The notes: generated by a model not told the origin, from the sequence alone. DNA of 64,000 nt from Hungatella sp. UBA3048 (GCA_002367105.1 DFCS01000033.1:69426-133425), one strand, 5' to 3'; positions 1-9,516 are shown, counted from the stretch's first letter. Translations and numbers: made by a program.

Positions 1-437
1 AATCTGAGGAAAAAAGAGAGTATGCAGCTACACTATTCCTAAAATGGTTTACATGTGTGGAACAGAATATGAAGTTTGCCATTGGTTCCGGTTATCTTCC
101 TGTAAAGAAGGTTGCCGGTAATGAAGAACTGCTAAAGCCCTTCCTGGAGGAAGCCGGCGAGAACAGCGGAGTATCACAGAACCTTCTGATAGGCCTTGAC
201 ACGGCGAATCAGTACCGGCTTTACACCTCTAAACCTTTTAACGGCGGCGACCGGGCCAGAAGCGTACTGAATTCCGCTATGGTTATAAAGGCAAAAGAAG
301 ATTACGAAGCGATCTGTACTCTTATGGGGCAGGGAGTGAAACGGGAAAGTGCAGTTGCAGATTTTGTAACAGAAGAAAATTTTGATAACTGGTACAGGAA
401 TACAATGGGGCAGTTGGAAGCGATTATTGGAGAGTGA
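1..437 (+). CDS. ABC transporter extracellular solute-binding protein, C-terminal part
   Basis: The reading frame is open to the left edge (codons from position 3), so this is the 3' end of a gene that begins outside the window. The stretch around positions 36-110 (FLKWFT..., QN.KFA..SGYLPV) is characteristic of the C-terminal lobe of family 1 sugar/glycerol-phosphate solute-binding lipoproteins, where the SGY.P segment follows a helix that closes over the ligand. A GTG at 57 could be mistaken for a start but lies inside this conserved segment and has no ribosome binding site. The stop lies 3 bases before the next start, so it is probably cotranscribed with the GGDEF/EAL gene. The substrate cannot be told from the fragment. 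Confidence 0.85.
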   Translation, partial: SEEKREYAATLFLKWFTCVEQNMKFAIGSGYLPVKKVAGNEELLKPFLEEAGENSGVSQNLLIGLDTANQYRLYTSKPFNGGDRARSVLNSAMVIKAKEDYEAICTLMGQGVKRESAVADFVTEENFDNWYRNTMGQLEAIIGE

Positions 438-440
438 TTT

Positions 441-3419
441 ATGAAGAATAAGAGAAGTGAATCCATTCGCACCCAGCTTCTGGGACCATTGCTGATCCTG
501 CTGGTTCTTCAGGCTGCGGTCATTGCAGGTCTGGTATTGTTCGGCGGAGTTTCCATCAAATTAAAGAATAATGAAATTCACATATTAAGTGAAAATACAG
601 AAAGCACAAAGCTTAGCCTTGAGAAGGAGACTTTTCACCACTGGGTCGTTATGTTTAGTAATTCTGAATTCATAACATCCGGGATCCAGCAAGTGCTTGA
701 CAGTGAGGGACGCAGGTCAAGGGATATCCTTACGGATTATGAACTGAATCGGAAAATCGTTGATAAGGTTATGGAAAAGTCCATAGAAATGCTCCACTTA
801 AGCCATGCGACGGGCGTTTTTATGGTTTTAAACGGCCCGGCGGCCAAGAACAGTCCGGCTGAAATGAAAGCAGGCTTTTATTTGCGCAATTCCAATTCAG
901 GAGGATATTTAAAGGATAATTCGTCCCTTCTCATGGAAAGAGGGCTGCCATCCATAGCGGAAAAATACGACATTCCTCTGGATTCCTTCTGGGAACTTGG
1001 CTTTCAGGAAGATGAGGAGAATAAAGCCTCCGCCTCTTTTTATAAGAAGCCGTATCTTATGGCGGTTCAGAATCTGGCAGCCAAGGATGATGCCATGAAA
1101 TTTGCTTACTTAAGCCCTCCTTTCCGCTTAAGCCCCAGGGATATGCAGGTAATAACCTATTCCATCCCAATCATTCTTAATGACGGCACCGTTGTGGGGG
1201 CATGCGGGCTGGAAATCACCTTAAACCAGCTTGAGCAGATTCTGGGAGAAGACCAGACAAGCGGCAACTTTGAAGAATGCTGGCTTTTAGGTATTCGGAA
1301 CAAAGGAACAAAAACCATTGTTCCTGTCGCCTATTCCGGATATCTGTATAACCAGTATTTTAACGAGAGCAAAAGGATTGATTATGAGGATAATGAAGAA
1401 GGAAATATCAGTGAGCTGACGTCTTCTGAGGGAACCGAATGGTATGCCAGCATAAGAAGCTTAGATGTCTACGGAAACAACGGACCCTTTGAGGAAGAAG
1501 AGTGGGTATTAGCCGGTATCGCTCGTCAGAAGGATCTGCTGTCTTTTTATAATGCAATCCGGCGCATGCTTCTTGGCTCCATGGCGGTACCGCTTATATT
1601 CAGCCTGTTAGGGGCGTTTGTTATAGGAAAAATCATGACGGAACCGATCCGCAGACTGATCGTGGAATTAAGAGGAAAGTCAGGAAGCCGGGGACTTTCC
1701 CTTAAAAGAGTGCATATCAGAGAAATCGATGAACTGACAGAAACCATTGAACAATTAAATCAGGATGTGGAAAGGGCGTCGTCAAAGATTTCGAGTATCC
1801 TGGAACATGCCAATGTCCTTATTGGCGTATTTGAATATGAGGAGGAGGCTGACCGTGTATTCTGCAGCCGTTCTCTGTTTCAGATGCTGGACTGGGGTAG
1901 TATAAAAGAGCCGTACTGTTATATAAAATCTGAAGAATTCAAGAAATACATGGAGAATACCTTTACCGGAATTAAGATAAAAGGGGACCGTGTTTTGCAG
2001 TGCCTGGAGGGCCCGGAAGGGACGCGCTGGGTGGAATTTATTCTGGACGGATCAAAAAAGGGGACAATTCTTGGGGTGTGCTCCGATGTGACTGCGGATG
2101 TAGAGGAAAAGGAAAAGCTGGAACGGGAGAGAAATTTTGACCTGTTAACGGAAATTTACAACCGGAGAGCATTCAGGGAACAGGTCGCGGCTGTTATGAA
2201 CAGGCAGAAGGGGAAGGTATCCGCACTGATTATGTGGGATCTGGATAATTTAAAATATATTAACGATACATACGGGCATGACGAAGGAGACCGGTACATT
2301 GTCCTCTTTGCCGGCTGCTTAAAGATATTTTCGGAAAAGGGAGGGATTGTAGCCAGATATTCCGGAGATGAATTTGTTACCTTTATGGAAGCAGATGAAA
2401 AGGAAGAAATCAGAGAAAAAATCCGGGAATTCATGAAACATATACAAAAGTTCTCGCTGAATACGGGCGGAGGATACCAGTTTCCTATCCGTGTGTCGGG
2501 AGGACTTTCCTGGTACCCGGATGATGCGGCAGACTTTGAGACCCTGTTTAGTTATGCGGATTTTGCCATGTACATGGTAAAGCACAGCGTAAAAGGCGTG
2601 GTAAAGGAGTTTGATATAAATGAATACACCCATAATTCCTATATGCTTGCAGGCAGCGAAGAGCTTAACCGGATGCTTGATAAAAAAGAGGTTCGTTTTG
2701 CATTTCAGCCAATTGCAACAAGGGAAGGAAGGATATATGGATATGAATTGCTGATGCGTCCGAAGTTTGCAAATATGAAGGGAATCAGTGAAGTGTTAAA
2801 TCTGGCAAGAGCCCAGGCAAAGCTTTCCCAGATAGAAGCGCTTACCTGGTTTGCAGGACTTAAGGCGGTTGTGGCGGAGGCTATGGCCGGGCAGCTTGGA
2901 ACTGACGAGAAGCTGTTCATCAATTCCATTGCAAGCGTATGTTTAACGGAAGCAGAGCAGACAGAGCTGGAAGAAATCTACGGAGAACTTCTTCACCGGA
3001 TTGTCATTGAAATGACAGAAAGCGAACCGGTAAGCCACGATTTCATCCATCGCAAGGTCGACATGGCGAGGCGGTGGAAGGGGCAGGTCGCTGTTGATGA
3101 TTTCGGGACAGGATATAACAGCGAAGCCATTCTCCTGCGTATAAGGCCGGATATCATTAAGGTGGATATGAACCTGGTAAAACGGATCCACGAAGACCAG
3201 AACCGCCAGATCATTTTGAGGAACCTTCTGGATTTTGCAAAGCAAAACAACATAACAGTTCTTGCCGAGGGGGTAGAAACCCCGGAAGAGCTTGAATTTC
3301 TTATGAAATGCGGGGTTTCTCTGTTCCAGGGATATTATATTTCAAGGCCGCAGATGGAGATCAGGCCCCTGGACCCCTACATCGTGAAGCGCATGCAGGA
3401 GTTTTCAGGAAAAACCTGA
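441..3419 (+). CDS. Membrane PAS/GGDEF/EAL cyclic-di-GMP signalling protein
   Basis: This 992-residue protein probably makes and/or degrades cyclic di-GMP in response to an extracytoplasmic signal. One membrane segment lies near residues 13-36 and a second near 375-398, enclosing a roughly 340-residue outer domain that may be Cache-like. A HAMP-like linker, then a PAS-like region (about 450-555), a GGDEF domain (from about 566) and an EAL domain (from about 735) follow. The GGDEF signature reads SGDEF and the EAL signature reads ELL, each one residue off the canonical form. The other EAL catalytic motifs are intact: IEMTE, DDFGTGYNS, EGVET and QGYYISRP. Phosphodiesterase activity is therefore likely and cyclase activity uncertain. 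It follows a solute-binding gene by 3 bases, so the two may be linked in sensing. GGAGAG precedes the ATG. Confidence 0.9.
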   Translation: MKNKRSESIRTQLLGPLLILLVLQAAVIAGLVLFGGVSIKLKNNEIHILSENTESTKLSLEKETFHHWVVMFSNSEFITSGIQQVLDSEGRRSRDILTDYELNRKIVDKVMEKSIEMLHLSHATGVFMVLNGPAAKNSPAEMKAGFYLRNSNSGGYLKDNSSLLMERGLPSIAEKYDIPLDSFWELGFQEDEENKASASFYKKPYLMAVQNLAAKDDAMKFAYLSPPFRLSPRDMQVITYSIPIILNDGTVVGACGLEITLNQLEQILGEDQTSGNFEECWLLGIRNKGTKTIVPVAYSGYLYNQYFNESKRIDYEDNEEGNISELTSSEGTEWYASIRSLDVYGNNGPFEEEEWVLAGIARQKDLLSFYNAIRRMLLGSMAVPLIFSLLGAFVIGKIMTEPIRRLIVELRGKSGSRGLSLKRVHIREIDELTETIEQLNQDVERASSKISSILEHANVLIGVFEYEEEADRVFCSRSLFQMLDWGSIKEPYCYIKSEEFKKYMENTFTGIKIKGDRVLQCLEGPEGTRWVEFILDGSKKGTILGVCSDVTADVEEKEKLERERNFDLLTEIYNRRAFREQVAAVMNRQKGKVSALIMWDLDNLKYINDTYGHDEGDRYIVLFAGCLKIFSEKGGIVARYSGDEFVTFMEADEKEEIREKIREFMKHIQKFSLNTGGGYQFPIRVSGGLSWYPDDAADFETLFSYADFAMYMVKHSVKGVVKEFDINEYTHNSYMLAGSEELNRMLDKKEVRFAFQPIATREGRIYGYELLMRPKFANMKGISEVLNLARAQAKLSQIEALTWFAGLKAVVAEAMAGQLGTDEKLFINSIASVCLTEAEQTELEEIYGELLHRIVIEMTESEPVSHDFIHRKVDMARRWKGQVAVDDFGTGYNSEAILLRIRPDIIKVDMNLVKRIHEDQNRQIILRNLLDFAKQNNITVLAEGVETPEELEFLMKCGVSLFQGYYISRPQMEIRPLDPYIVKRMQEFSGKT

Positions 3420-3437
3420 TTTAATCATAAATAATAC

Positions 3438-3466
3438 TGGAATTTACGGGACGAGTATGCTATAAT
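3438..3466 (+). promoter_or_regulatory. Extended -10 promoter for tig
   Basis: TGCTATAAT at 3458-3466 is an extended -10 box (TGn plus a perfect TATAAT). The hexamer 17 bases upstream (TGGAAT, 3438-3443) is a poor -35, which extended -10 promoters tolerate. Transcription would start near 3473, about 60 bases before the tig start codon. Confidence 0.6.
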
Positions 3467-3532
3467 GTTAAATTGAAGTGTAACGCCCTGTTGATTTGGC
3501 GGTTCACATATATTTCAAGGAGGAACCCTTTA

Positions 3533-4819
3533 ATGAGTTTACAAGTAGAAAAATTAGAAAAGAACATGGCAAAATTGACGGTAGAAGTGTCAGCGGAAGA
3601 GTTTGATAAGGCTCTTACTGCGGCTTACAATAAGAATAAGGGCAGATTCAACATCCCTGGTTTCAGGAAAGGGAAAGCTCCTCAGGCCATGGTTGAGAAG
3701 ATGTATGGAGCAGGCATTCTGTATGAAGATGCAGTAAACGAGGCTCTTGATGCAACCTATGGTGATGCGGCGGAAGAAAGCGGACTGGACATTGTATCCA
3801 GACCAGAGATTGATATCGTACAGGTAGAAAAGGGTAAGACCCTGATCTATACGGCAACAGTAGCCGTTAAACCGGACGTAACACTCGGCGAGTATAAAGG
3901 AATTGAAGTGACCAAGGCATCTGCTGAAGTGACCGATGAAGATATTGATTCTGAATTAAAGAGAGTTCAGGAACAGAATTCCAGACTTATCACCGTAGAG
4001 GACAGAACTGTTGAAGACGGTGACCAGACGGTTATCAACTTTGAAGGCTTTGTAGACGGAAAGACATTTGAAGGCGGAAAGGGTGAGGATTATCCCCTTA
4101 CCATTGGTTCCCACTCCTTCATTGATACCTTTGAAGAGCAGCTGATCGGCAAGAACATCGGCGAAGAGAGTGATATCAACGTGACTTTCCCAAATGAGTA
4201 TCATGCAACAGAACTGGCAGGAAAGCCTGCATTATTTAAGGTGACTGTTAAGGAAATCAAGAAAAAAGAACTTCCAGAGTTAAACGATGAGTTTGCCAGC
4301 GAAGTTTCTGAATTTGAGACATTGGAAGAATACAAGAACGACATCAGGGAAAAGGTTGCTTCCAGAAAAGAGAAAGAAGCGGCAACACAGAACGAAGATC
4401 ATGTGGTAGAGAAGGTTGTTGAGAATGCTACCATGGACATTCCTGAGCCGATGATCGACAGCCAGGTGAACAACATGGTTAATGATTACGCCAGAAGAAT
4501 GCAGAGCCAGGGTCTGTCTCTTGACCAGTACATGAAATTTACAGGCATGACTCTTCAGTCCTTAAGGGAGCAGATGAAGCCACAGGCTCTTAAGAGAATC
4601 CAGACAAGACTGGTACTGGAAGCAGTTGTGAAAGCAGAAAACATCACTGCATCTGACGAAGCAGTTGAGAAAGAAATTGCCAGCATGGCAGAAGCTTACA
4701 AGATGGAAGTTTCTATGGTAAAAGAATCTCTTGGAGAAGTCGGCATCCAGCAGATGAAGGAAGATCTGGCAGTTCAGGAAGCAGTAGATTTTCTTGTTGC
4801 AGAAGCAAAATTAGTTTAA
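3533..4819 (+). CDS. tig: Trigger factor, ribosome-associated chaperone and peptidyl-prolyl isomerase
   Basis: Trigger factor binds the ribosome exit tunnel and shields nascent chains. The 428-residue product has the expected three parts: an N-terminal ribosome-binding domain with the signature GFRKGKAP (around residue 43), an FKBP-type isomerase domain in the middle (from about 150) and a C-terminal helical cradle. The start is placed at the ATG at 3533, preceded by AAGGAGGA, rather than 20 codons further upstream, because the family begins MSLQVE(K/N)LEKN and the upstream codons have no binding site. It heads the tig-clpP-clpX-lon block, linking folding to ATP-dependent proteolysis, the usual clostridial order. 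Confidence 0.97.
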   Translation: MSLQVEKLEKNMAKLTVEVSAEEFDKALTAAYNKNKGRFNIPGFRKGKAPQAMVEKMYGAGILYEDAVNEALDATYGDAAEESGLDIVSRPEIDIVQVEKGKTLIYTATVAVKPDVTLGEYKGIEVTKASAEVTDEDIDSELKRVQEQNSRLITVEDRTVEDGDQTVINFEGFVDGKTFEGGKGEDYPLTIGSHSFIDTFEEQLIGKNIGEESDINVTFPNEYHATELAGKPALFKVTVKEIKKKELPELNDEFASEVSEFETLEEYKNDIREKVASRKEKEAATQNEDHVVEKVVENATMDIPEPMIDSQVNNMVNDYARRMQSQGLSLDQYMKFTGMTLQSLREQMKPQALKRIQTRLVLEAVVKAENITASDEAVEKEIASMAEAYKMEVSMVKESLGEVGIQQMKEDLAVQEAVDFLVAEAKLV

Positions 4820-4889
4820 GAAGTATCCCTTGAATAGATTCCTGGCATTTTGTCCGGAGTCTATTCGACTTTGATAAGAGATATCTTGC

Positions 4890-4984
4890 GGTATCCCTTT
4901 ATGCCCAAAAAACCTGGGCAAAATATAGGAAACACCCTACGGGTATCCCTTTATGCCCAAAAAACCTGGGCAAAATATAGGAAA
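4890..4984 (+). repeat. Two identical 43-base copies of the palindromic intergenic repeat
   Basis: Positions 4890-4932 and 4942-4984 are identical, separated by 9 bases. Each copy begins GGTATCCCTTTATGCCC, continues through an A-rich loop to CCTGGGCA so that TGCCC pairs with GGGCA, and ends ATATAGGAAA. They lie between tig and clpP and read in frame with clpP (a spurious 52-codon N-terminal extension). Other members are at 5606-5756, 9478-9513, 13764-13812 (inverted), 27642-27717 and 48531-48587. Confidence 0.85.
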
Positions 4985-5005
4985 GAACAGACAGGAGGAA
5001 GACAG

Positions 5006-5593
5006 ATGAGTTTAGTACCTTATGTCATTGAATCAACCAGTAAGGGCGAACGTTCTTACGATATTTATTCCAGACTTCTCAAGGAGAGGATCATTTTCCT
5101 TGGGGAAGAGGTATCCGATGTATCGGCAAGCCTTGTTGTGGCCCAGCTGTTATTTTTAGAGGCAGAGGACCCAAATAAGGACATCAACCTCTATATCAAC
5201 AGCCCTGGCGGTTCCGTTACCGCAGGCATGGCAATTTATGATACCATGAACTATATTAAATGTGATGTATCTACTGTTTGTATGGGCATGGCAGCCAGCA
5301 TGGGAGCATTTTTGCTGGCCGGCGGAGCAAAGGGAAAACGGTTCGCTCTTCCAAATGCGGAGGTTATGATTCATCAGCCATCCGGCGGAGCAAAGGGCCA
5401 GGCCACTGAAATCCGAATCGTAGCTGAGAATATACTGAAGATAAAGAAGCGTTTAAATGAAATCCTGTCAGCAAACACTGGCCAGCCATATGAAGTGATT
5501 GAACGTGATACGGAGCGTGACAATTACATGAACGCGGAAGAGGCGAAAGCATATGGCCTTATTGATGATATCATCTACAGCCATGACCGATAA
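5006..5593 (+). CDS. clpP: ATP-dependent Clp protease proteolytic subunit
   Basis: ClpP forms the tetradecameric serine protease chamber that degrades proteins unfolded by ClpX or ClpC. The 195-residue length is typical. The catalytic serine is Ser98 in GMAASMGA, the histidine is His123 in MIHQP, and the aspartate lies in the TERDNYM segment. The start is the ATG at 5006, preceded by ACAGGAGGAAGAC; the longer frame upstream runs through two palindromic repeat copies and is not coding. It lies between tig and clpX, consistent with joint expression of protease and unfoldase. Confidence 0.97.
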   Translation: MSLVPYVIESTSKGERSYDIYSRLLKERIIFLGEEVSDVSASLVVAQLLFLEAEDPNKDINLYINSPGGSVTAGMAIYDTMNYIKCDVSTVCMGMAASMGAFLLAGGAKGKRFALPNAEVMIHQPSGGAKGQATEIRIVAENILKIKKRLNEILSANTGQPYEVIERDTERDNYMNAEEAKAYGLIDDIIYSHDR

Positions 5594-5605
5594 GCCTTTA
5601 CGCTA

Positions 5606-5756
5606 AACAGCCGGGGCGATTTATAGGAAACACCCTGCGGTATCCCTTTATACCCGGTAAAACGGGGCGGGCACTGCCAGAAAGCAGGGCAATATATTAG
5701 GAGACACCCTGCGGGTATCCCTTTATGCCCAAAAAGCAGGGCAATGTATTAGGAAA
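5606..5756 (+). repeat. Degenerate tandem units of the palindromic intergenic repeat
   Basis: The whole clpP-clpX gap consists of three diverged repeat units. GGTATCCCTTTAT recurs at 5639 and 5714. The last unit carries GCCCAAAAAGCAGGGC (hairpin) followed by ATGTATTAGGAAA, ending 15 bases before the clpX start. The middle unit is expanded and imperfect. No separate promoter was recognised here, so clpX is probably read from upstream. Confidence 0.75.
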
Positions 5757-5771
5757 GAATGAGGTGTATAT

Positions 5772-7073
5772 ATGCCGGTCAGAACAGACGACAAGATCCG
5801 ATGCTCTTTTTGCGGGAAGACCCAGGACCAGGTAAAGAAGCTCATTGCCGGTTCCAATAATGTCTACATCTGTGACGAATGCATTGATTTGTGCGCAGAG
5901 ATATTAGAGGAAGAATTTGACAGCCATGAGGAAGATGTACCTGATTTTGGTGATATCAACCTGATGAAGCCAAAGGAAATCAAGACTTTTTTAGACGATT
6001 ATGTCATTGGTCAGGACAACGCAAAAAAGGTATTGTCTGTAGCAGTCTATAATCACTACAAAAGAATTACTTCCAGAAAAAAAATGGATGTAGAAGTGCA
6101 AAAGAGCAATATTCTGATGTTAGGTCCTACCGGCTCTGGTAAAACCTATCTTGCGCAGACGTTGGCAAAGGTTTTAAATGTACCGTTTGCTATTGCAGAT
6201 GCCACCGCCCTTACAGAAGCTGGTTATGTTGGCGAGGATGTTGAGAACATCCTTTTAAAGCTCATCCAGGCGGCTGATTATGACATCAGCAGGGCAGAAT
6301 ATGGAATTATCTATATCGATGAAATTGATAAAATAACAAAGAAGTCGGAAAATGTGTCTATTACCAGAGATGTTTCCGGCGAAGGCGTACAGCAGGCCCT
6401 TTTAAAGATCCTGGAGGGTACGGTTGCTAGTGTTCCGCCTCAGGGAGGAAGAAAGCATCCACACCAGGAGCTTTTACAGATCAATACGACCAATATACTG
6501 TTCATCTGCGGAGGCGCCTTTGATGGATTGGAAAAAATCATTGAACGCCGGTTAAGTGCCGGTTCCATCGGCTTTAATGCGGAAATTGTAGATAAGAACA
6601 AGACAGATATTGATGATCTTCTGAAAAAGACCCTTCCTCAGGATCTTGTGAAGTTCGGATTGATACCGGAGTTTATCGGCCGGGTGCCGGTAACCGTATC
6701 CCTGGAGCTTCTGGATCGGGAAGCACTTGTGAAGATTTTAACAGAGCCGAAAAATGCCCTGGTCAAGCAGTATCAAAAGCTGTTTGAACTGGATGATGTG
6801 AAGCTTGAGCTGACCAGAGAAGCAGTCGAACGGATTGCGGAGCTGGCAGTGGAGAGAAAAACAGGGGCCAGAGGCTTGCGTTCCATTATGGAAAGCGTAA
6901 TGATGGAGATGATGTACGAGATCCCATCTGACAGCAGCATCGGAATCTGCACGATTACCAGGGATGTTGTAGATAAAAAGGGTGAGCCGGAGCTGATTTA
7001 CAGGGACACGGCAGTCCCAAGAAAATCACTGGCTCAGAAGTTAAGAAAAGATAAGACAGGCGAGATCGCATAG
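5772..7073 (+). CDS. clpX: ATP-dependent Clp protease ATP-binding subunit ClpX
   Basis: ClpX is the hexameric AAA+ unfoldase that selects substrates and feeds them to ClpP. The 433-residue protein starts with the zinc-binding domain (Cys11, Cys14, Cys34, Cys37), followed by the AAA+ module with Walker A GPTGSGKT at about 118-125 and Walker B IIYIDEIDK. The arginine finger and sensor 2 segment (TGARGLRSI) are present near the C-terminus. The ATG at 5772 follows AATGAGGTGTATAT. It is followed after about 80 bases by lon, so both main ATP-dependent proteases sit together. Confidence 0.97.
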   Translation: MPVRTDDKIRCSFCGKTQDQVKKLIAGSNNVYICDECIDLCAEILEEEFDSHEEDVPDFGDINLMKPKEIKTFLDDYVIGQDNAKKVLSVAVYNHYKRITSRKKMDVEVQKSNILMLGPTGSGKTYLAQTLAKVLNVPFAIADATALTEAGYVGEDVENILLKLIQAADYDISRAEYGIIYIDEIDKITKKSENVSITRDVSGEGVQQALLKILEGTVASVPPQGGRKHPHQELLQINTTNILFICGGAFDGLEKIIERRLSAGSIGFNAEIVDKNKTDIDDLLKKTLPQDLVKFGLIPEFIGRVPVTVSLELLDREALVKILTEPKNALVKQYQKLFELDDVKLELTREAVERIAELAVERKTGARGLRSIMESVMMEMMYEIPSDSSIGICTITRDVVDKKGEPELIYRDTAVPRKSLAQKLRKDKTGEIA

Positions 7074-7151
7074 GTCCCTGCATGAGTCAGGAAGGTGTTA
7101 CAGCGAGAAAATCTGCTGGAACACCTTTTTGAATGCAAAGGAGAGAACACA

Positions 7152-9470
7152 ATGGTGGATAAGACAATCATAATGCCAGTTATCGCCCTGCGAGGCATGA
7201 CTGTTCTTCCCAAAATGATGCTGCATTTTGATATCAGCCGGACAAAATCCATTGCAGCTGTGGAGAAGGCAATGGTGGGAGATCAGAAAGTATGTCTGGT
7301 TACCCAGAAGAATTCTGAGGAAGCTGATCCTGGAATCGAAGATTTGTATCAGATCGGTACAGTGGCTCTCATCAAGCAGCTGGTAAAGCTTCCCAATAAT
7401 GTGATCCGCGTTATGGTGGAAGGAATAGAGCGGGCAGAGCTTTTGACTCTTGACAGTGAAAAGCCCATGCTCATAGGTGAAGTTGAAAAGGCTCTGGAAG
7501 CTGATGATTCCATTGATTATATTACAAAAGAGGCTATGATCCAGATCATTCAGGAAAAGCTGGAGGAATATGGCAGGGAGAATCCCAGGGTCGCTAAGGA
7601 GGTACTTCCGGGCCTTATGGTGCTTCATGACCTTGGCGAGCTTTTGGACCAGATTGCCGTACAGCTTTCCTGGGATTACCGGGTACGCCAGCAGGTGCTT
7701 GAAAGCGCTCTTTTGGAGGACCGGTATGCGCTGGTTATAAATCAGCTGATGACGGAGATCGAGGTTACAAAGGTAAAACGGGAATTACAGTCCCACGTTA
7801 AGGAACGGATCGACAAGAACCAGAAGGATTATATCTTAAGGGAGCAGCTTAAGGTAATCCGTGAGGAGCTTGGCGAGGACAACCCTTTGTCCGACTCCGA
7901 CGAATACTTAAAGAAGCTGAAGGCTTTAAAGGCGGATAAGGGGACCAAGGATAAGATCCAGAAGGAGATTGAACGCTTTAAGGCGATGCCTGGAGGAAGT
8001 CAGGAAGCCAATGTGGTCCGTATGTACCTTGAAACGGTCCTGGATCTTCCGTGGAAGAAGCTGTCAAAGGATGATAACAGCATCGCCCATGCAGAGGAGA
8101 TCCTAAATGAGGATCATTATGGCCTTGAGAAGGTAAAAGAACGGATTCTGGAATATTTAGCGGTCCGCGTCCTTACAAAAAAAGGATCCAGCCCTATCAT
8201 CTGCCTGGTAGGACCTCCTGGAACAGGAAAGACTTCCATTGCCAGATCCGTAGCAAAGGCTTTAAATAAGGAGTATGTAAGGATAAGCCTGGGTGGAATC
8301 CGGGATGAAGCGGAGATCCGCGGACACCGGAAAACCTACGTGGGCGCCATGCCCGGCCGGATCGTAGAGGCCTTAAGGCAATCCGGAGTCAGCAATCCCT
8401 TAATGCTTCTTGATGAGATCGACAAGGTCAGCAGGGATTATAAGGGTGATACTTCTTCCGCCCTTTTAGAGGTACTGGACAGCGAACAGAATATAAAATT
8501 CCGGGATCATTATGTAGAGATTCCCATTGATTTATCCAATGTGCTGTTTCTGGCAACGGCCAATACAACCACCACCATACCGGGGCCGCTTCTTGACCGT
8601 ATGGAAGTAATTGAAGTAAATAGCTATACGGAGAATGAAAAATTCCATATTGCAAAGAATTACTTAGTAAGAAAGCAGCGGGAAAAGAATGGGCTTAAGC
8701 CAGGTCAGGTGTCCATATCGGACGATGCTCTTGAAAAGATCATTCACCATTACACCAGAGAGGCCGGAGTCAGGAATTTAGAAAGACGGATCGGAGCTGT
8801 TTTCAGAAAAGCTGCAAGAGAATTTCTGGAAGATGGAAAAAAGGCCATAGAGATAAATTCAAACGACATAGAGAAGTATTTAGGCAAGGAAAAGGTACTC
8901 TTTGAGGATGTAAACGAGGAAGACCAGGTGGGAATTGTAAGAGGTCTTGCATGGACCAGCGTCGGCGGCAACACCCTTCAAATCGAAGTCAATGTCATGC
9001 CAGGGAAGGGAAGCCTTCAGATGACCGGACAAATGGGCGATGTCATGAAGGAATCTGCCCAGACTGCTTTAAGCTATGTCAGATCGGTATGCCCGGAATA
9101 TAAGGTAAAGGATGATTATTTTGAAAAACACGATATCCACCTGCACATTCCGGAAGGGGCTGTGCCAAAGGATGGCCCATCGGCAGGAATCACCATGGCG
9201 ACGGCTATGCTGTCTGCGGTCACAAAACGGAAGGTAAACGCCAAGGTGGCCATGACAGGGGAGATTACACTTCGCGGCCGCGTTCTTCCTATCGGTGGCC
9301 TAAAGGAAAAAATTCTGGCTGCCCGTATGGCCCATGTGGAGAAAGTTCTGGTTCCTGACAGGAACCGCCCGGATATTGCAGAACTGTCAGAGGAAATCAT
9401 CGGAAATCTGGACATCATATATGTGAAGAACATTCCGGAGGTTTTAAAAGAAGCTTTCATCAAGGAATAG
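7152..9470 (+). CDS. lon: ATP-dependent protease Lon
   Basis: Lon is a single-chain AAA+ serine protease for damaged and regulatory proteins. The 772-residue product has the N-terminal LON substrate domain (PVIALRGMTVLPKM at the start), a coiled central region, Walker A GPPGTGKT at about 354, and a C-terminal protease domain with the Ser/Lys dyad: Ser677 in KDGPSAGIT and Lys718 in GGLKEKIL. The ATG at 7152 is chosen because AAAGGAGAG precedes it and the preceding 19 in-frame codons are not conserved Lon sequence. engB follows after a repeat element. Confidence 0.97.
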   Translation: MVDKTIIMPVIALRGMTVLPKMMLHFDISRTKSIAAVEKAMVGDQKVCLVTQKNSEEADPGIEDLYQIGTVALIKQLVKLPNNVIRVMVEGIERAELLTLDSEKPMLIGEVEKALEADDSIDYITKEAMIQIIQEKLEEYGRENPRVAKEVLPGLMVLHDLGELLDQIAVQLSWDYRVRQQVLESALLEDRYALVINQLMTEIEVTKVKRELQSHVKERIDKNQKDYILREQLKVIREELGEDNPLSDSDEYLKKLKALKADKGTKDKIQKEIERFKAMPGGSQEANVVRMYLETVLDLPWKKLSKDDNSIAHAEEILNEDHYGLEKVKERILEYLAVRVLTKKGSSPIICLVGPPGTGKTSIARSVAKALNKEYVRISLGGIRDEAEIRGHRKTYVGAMPGRIVEALRQSGVSNPLMLLDEIDKVSRDYKGDTSSALLEVLDSEQNIKFRDHYVEIPIDLSNVLFLATANTTTTIPGPLLDRMEVIEVNSYTENEKFHIAKNYLVRKQREKNGLKPGQVSISDDALEKIIHHYTREAGVRNLERRIGAVFRKAAREFLEDGKKAIEINSNDIEKYLGKEKVLFEDVNEEDQVGIVRGLAWTSVGGNTLQIEVNVMPGKGSLQMTGQMGDVMKESAQTALSYVRSVCPEYKVKDDYFEKHDIHLHIPEGAVPKDGPSAGITMATAMLSAVTKRKVNAKVAMTGEITLRGRVLPIGGLKEKILAARMAHVEKVLVPDRNRPDIAELSEEIIGNLDIIYVKNIPEVLKEAFIKE

Positions 9471-9477
9471 AAGCAAA

Positions 9478-9513
9478 GGTATGCCCAAAGAACATGGGCA
9501 GGAAAGAGGAAAC
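9478..9513 (+). repeat. Palindromic repeat copy that supplies the engB ribosome binding site
   Basis: GGTATGCCCAAAGAACATG followed by GGCAGGAAAGAGGAAAC fills the lon-engB gap. The TGCCC/GGGCA stem is retained, and the trailing GGAAAGAGG lies 6-14 bases before the engB ATG, so the repeat itself provides the Shine-Dalgarno sequence. The same hairpin-plus-GGAAAGAGG arrangement precedes the DUF4364 gene on the minus strand. Confidence 0.8.
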
Positions 9514-9516
9514 CAT

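Noticed and set aside
4850..5005. 52-codon N-terminal extension of ClpP
   Set aside because: It is translation of two palindromic repeat copies; the ATG at 5006 has a strong ribosome binding site and gives the standard ClpP length.
4890..5756. CRISPR array
   Set aside because: Repeats are palindromic, 2-3 per site, with 9-base or degenerate spacers, and no cas genes are present.
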